Below, piece after piece: positions 53,682-55,788 of a stretch of DNA of 55,788 nucleotides. How positions within the stretch are numbered: position 1 is the first letter of the stretch; each line of letters opens with the position of its first letter. The notes below the pieces were generated by a model, which was not told where the DNA came from, made no database searches, and saw nothing but the letters and a program-made list of their open reading frames with translations. Made by a program: the position numbers and the translations under genes. This DNA comes from Legionella maceachernii (GTDB taxonomy: Bacteria; Pseudomonadota; Gammaproteobacteria; Legionellales; Legionellaceae): positions 1 through 55,788 of the forward strand of contig NZ_FUXJ01000011.1 in assembly GCF_900167045.1 (NCBI RefSeq), given 5' to 3'.

Positions 53682-54851
53682 ATGGTGATGGATAACAATC
53701 TAGAATCAAAAGCTTTGTTCGAGGAAATCCGCAAAGCAGAACCTAACCTCCTCAAAATAGAAGCTCACTCAATAAAAGGAGCAAATATTAACGACCAGTC
53801 GCAAGAAAATGGCTATACCCCTTTAATGCTTGCGGTAAAAAAACAAGAGATTCCGCTGATAACCTTTTTACTTCAACAGGGTGCGGATCCTTTTTTGAAA
53901 AATGATTTGGACCAAACAGCCAGTGATTTGGCGGAAGAAAATCCCCCAATTTATAAACTCATCAAAAATTATGAGCTTTTATTGGCTACGCAACGGGAAG
54001 ACAGTGAGAAAGTAAAAGATGCTTTGGCAAAAGGGGCTGAGATCAATTTTCAGGGTAAAGGCGGCTATACGGCCATTATGATCGCGGTTAAAAACAATAG
54101 CCTTCAAATGGTGGAATTGCTTATTACTTATAAACCGAATTTTTATCGAAAAACGGATGAAGGAGATACTGTTTATAGTTTGGCAAGGAATGATTTAATT
54201 TACCACACGTTAGATGTTGGTAAGCCACTGACCCCGCAGGAAAAAGAAGATTTTTTTAAAGCAATCAACGCACCGCGTGATGACGATGAGGAGCGCTATG
54301 AACGCGGCCGATTAAAAATGCTCGAAGAAAGGAAAAAGCATCCTTTTAGCTTAGATCAGTTACAGTTCCAACGTTTTGACCCCCCTGCCACTGAAGAGGA
54401 GATAGACGCCTTACAAGATTATATTGGTCACCCTTTACCGAAATTATATAAAGAAATTTGCCGTCGTTTTAATGGTGGACAGCCGAAAATTAATTATTTT
54501 AATGACATAGACGGCGATGTAGACCAAATTGGTTATTTTGAGCAAGTTACCAAAAAAGGAGAAGAAGGTTATACCATTTGGGATGTAATGAAAAATTTTA
54601 GTGCTGCGTTAAAAAAAGATGAATTACCGTTTGCTAGCGATAGCTTAACGCAAAGTATTTTTTACCTCAAATGGGTGGGTGAAAACGTACAAGTTTGGCG
54701 CCTTTTCTATGGTGCATTAGCCTATGCAGTAGATCCCTATGATGACGATGATGATGAAGACGATGACAATTACAAGCCTAAATATGTGCATGTATTAATC
54801 AATGAATCCTTTGAGGCTTTTCTGGAGACTTTATATGCAGTCGAAGAATGA
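53682..54851 (+). CDS. Ankyrin-SUKH (SMI1/KNR4) fusion protein
   Basis: The 389-residue protein has two ankyrin modules at about 25-165 (ENGYTPLMLAVKKQE, then GGYTAIMIAVKNNSLQMVELL) and a charged linker. A SUKH-superfamily (SMI1/KNR4) domain follows at about 225-385, with EEEIDALQDYIGHPLPKLY and the hallmark FNGGQP. It ends with an acidic run (DPYDDDDDEDDD) and a helix. SUKH proteins are commonly immunity proteins against nuclease-type toxins. Here the domain is fused to ankyrin repeats, and no toxin gene is visible in the window. The gene begins 3 bases after the previous stop. Confidence 0.85.
   Translation: MVMDNNLESKALFEEIRKAEPNLLKIEAHSIKGANINDQSQENGYTPLMLAVKKQEIPLITFLLQQGADPFLKNDLDQTASDLAEENPPIYKLIKNYELLLATQREDSEKVKDALAKGAEINFQGKGGYTAIMIAVKNNSLQMVELLITYKPNFYRKTDEGDTVYSLARNDLIYHTLDVGKPLTPQEKEDFFKAINAPRDDDEERYERGRLKMLEERKKHPFSLDQLQFQRFDPPATEEEIDALQDYIGHPLPKLYKEICRRFNGGQPKINYFNDIDGDVDQIGYFEQVTKKGEEGYTIWDVMKNFSAALKKDELPFASDSLTQSIFYLKWVGENVQVWRLFYGALAYAVDPYDDDDDEDDDNYKPKYVHVLINESFEAFLETLYAVEE
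53864..54369 (+). repeat. 506-bp direct repeat, first copy (second copy 55283-55788)
   Basis: Line-by-line comparison shows this stretch identical to 55283-55788 at a fixed offset of 1419 bases; a few mismatches occur just upstream. It covers the second ankyrin part and the beginning of the SUKH region. The repeat may extend beyond the window end. Confidence 0.95.
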
Positions 54852-55100
54852 TGTACCCACACAAGGTAATAGAGTACTAATAAAAAACCTAGTGTTGGAG
54901 TCTCCTTCTGGCAATTTGACAAGGGGAAGAGCAAGCTCTGGCAAATCTCGTCAAAATTTGCGTGATATTGAGCATAATCGTAGAGTTGTGAACTCCAAAA
55001 TGGAAATATTGGATTGAGGAAATGCAATTTAGCTTAAAAAGCAAACAAATCGCTTTGCGACAATTCAAAATGATAAATAATTTAATGAGGAAAAGATTTT
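54852..55100. other. Interval between ankyrin-SUKH genes with a possible small ORF
   Basis: The gap follows the ankyrin-SUKH stop. A frame from ATG 54835 to a stop at 55017 codes about 60 polar residues in a different phase; it has no ribosome site and no known motif, and I do not call it a gene. The last part (from about 55079) repeats the leader of ankyrin gene 3, with the sequence aatttaatgagg that supplies the next gene's ribosome site. Confidence 0.5.
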
Positions 55101-55788
55101 ATGGCCAATCTACCCTTCTCTGCTAGCAAAGAGTTATACACCGAAATTTGTAAGGATTCTCCAGACATTGAAAAAATTAACCAATCCATCGCAAAAGGGG
55201 CTGATCTAAATTATCAATCAGAGAAGGACGGCTATACCCCTTTAATGCTTGCGGTGAAAAAACAAGATATTCCACTGATAACCTTTTTACTTCAACAGGG
55301 TGCGGATCCTTTTTTGAAAAATGATTTGGACCAAACAGCCAGTGATTTGGCGGAAGAAAATCCCCCAATTTATAAACTCATCAAAAATTATGAGCTTTTA
55401 TTGGCTACGCAACGGGAAGACAGTGAGAAAGTAAAAGATGCTTTGGCAAAAGGGGCTGAGATCAATTTTCAGGGTAAAGGCGGCTATACGGCCATTATGA
55501 TCGCGGTTAAAAACAATAGCCTTCAAATGGTGGAATTGCTTATTACTTATAAACCGAATTTTTATCGAAAAACGGATGAAGGAGATACTGTTTATAGTTT
55601 GGCAAGGAATGATTTAATTTACCACACGTTAGATGTTGGTAAGCCACTGACCCCGCAGGAAAAAGAAGATTTTTTTAAAGCAATCAACGCACCGCGTGAT
55701 GACGATGAGGAGCGCTATGAACGCGGCCGATTAAAAATGCTCGAAGAAAGGAAAAAGCATCCTTTTAGCTTAGATCAGTTACAGTTCC
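55101..55788 (+). CDS. Partial ankyrin-SUKH protein, chimeric duplicate (runs off the window)
   Basis: An uninterrupted frame from ATG 55101 to the window end codes 229 residues. The first 40 or so (ANLPFSASKELYTEICKDSP) follow ankyrin gene 3 at 53091. From about residue 45 the protein matches the ankyrin-SUKH gene at 53682, with identical DNA over the last 506 bases. The start has a better ribosome site (TGAGGA) than gene 3. It should continue into a SUKH domain beyond the window. It is a hybrid of two neighbours formed by unequal recombination or gene conversion. Confidence 0.85.
   Translation, partial: MANLPFSASKELYTEICKDSPDIEKINQSIAKGADLNYQSEKDGYTPLMLAVKKQDIPLITFLLQQGADPFLKNDLDQTASDLAEENPPIYKLIKNYELLLATQREDSEKVKDALAKGAEINFQGKGGYTAIMIAVKNNSLQMVELLITYKPNFYRKTDEGDTVYSLARNDLIYHTLDVGKPLTPQEKEDFFKAINAPRDDDEERYERGRLKMLEERKKHPFSLDQLQF

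Noticed and set aside
54835-55017. Small ORF of about 60 residues after the ankyrin-SUKH gene
   Set aside because: Different phase, no ribosome site, no motif; may be decayed sequence from the duplication.

Overview
The window looks like a chromosomal segment of a gammaproteobacterium of the Legionellales type (Legionella/Coxiella/Aquicella-like). This is inferred from the gene content, not from a database match. The signs are moderate to low GC, a mnmG-rsmG-parA-parB cluster, a cytochrome oxidase operon with cytochrome c extensions, a thermolysin-family secreted protease, a ProQ/FinO protein, several membrane or coiled-coil proteins of unknown function, and a block of tandem ankyrin-repeat genes at the right end. 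I saw no rRNA, tRNA, transposase, phage or CRISPR feature.

Layout. 1-196 is the end of a 90-bp-period repeat array. 326-6433 (+) is a respiratory operon: a four-heme cytochrome c, CoxB with a fused cytochrome c domain, CoxA, the Cox11 copper chaperone and CoxC. Convergent to it, 6580-10739 (-) is parB-parA-rsmG-mnmG, the arrangement usually found close to the chromosome origin. 10835-15018 holds a small palindromic element, a 640-residue multipass protein (-), queC (+), and a 313-residue membrane/coiled-coil protein with its own promoter and terminator. 15125-18519 (+) is metG, rnfB and nth. A second 90-bp array separates nth from a secreted-protein/M4-protease operon (-). Next come corA (-), a long VUT-like transporter (+), glmU and ansA (-), then rppH-ptsP (+), a third 90-bp array, and tauE-lgt-thyA (+). 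32240-37466 carries yhhN, a small secreted protein, a NUDIX-dsbA pair, cytochrome c4, engB, endonuclease V and ubiX. 37473-41812 (-) is acs, mmsB and mmsA (acetate activation and the end of valine catabolism). 41839-43364 (-) is a dodecin-like protein, dapB and a Pmp3-like protein. 43666-49479 holds proQ (+), thioesterase-priA-PTPS-midA (-) and a divergent folM-like reductase (+). 49700 to the window end (+) is a tandem ankyrin cluster. Its first gene carries an 18-unit hexapeptide helix, one member is fused to a SUKH (SMI1/KNR4) domain, and the last, truncated gene is a chimeric duplicate.

Two themes stand out. First, a 90-bp hairpin repeat family lies at gene 3' ends and supplies codons or stop codons to neighbouring genes (nth, yhhN, ansA) while abutting ptsP. 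Second, the ankyrin cluster shows overlapping or closely spaced genes, recent recombination and a domain (SUKH) typical of toxin-immunity proteins. It is the best candidate here for an undescribed system, either a family of host-directed proteins or an immunity-like array. The sequence alone does not decide which.
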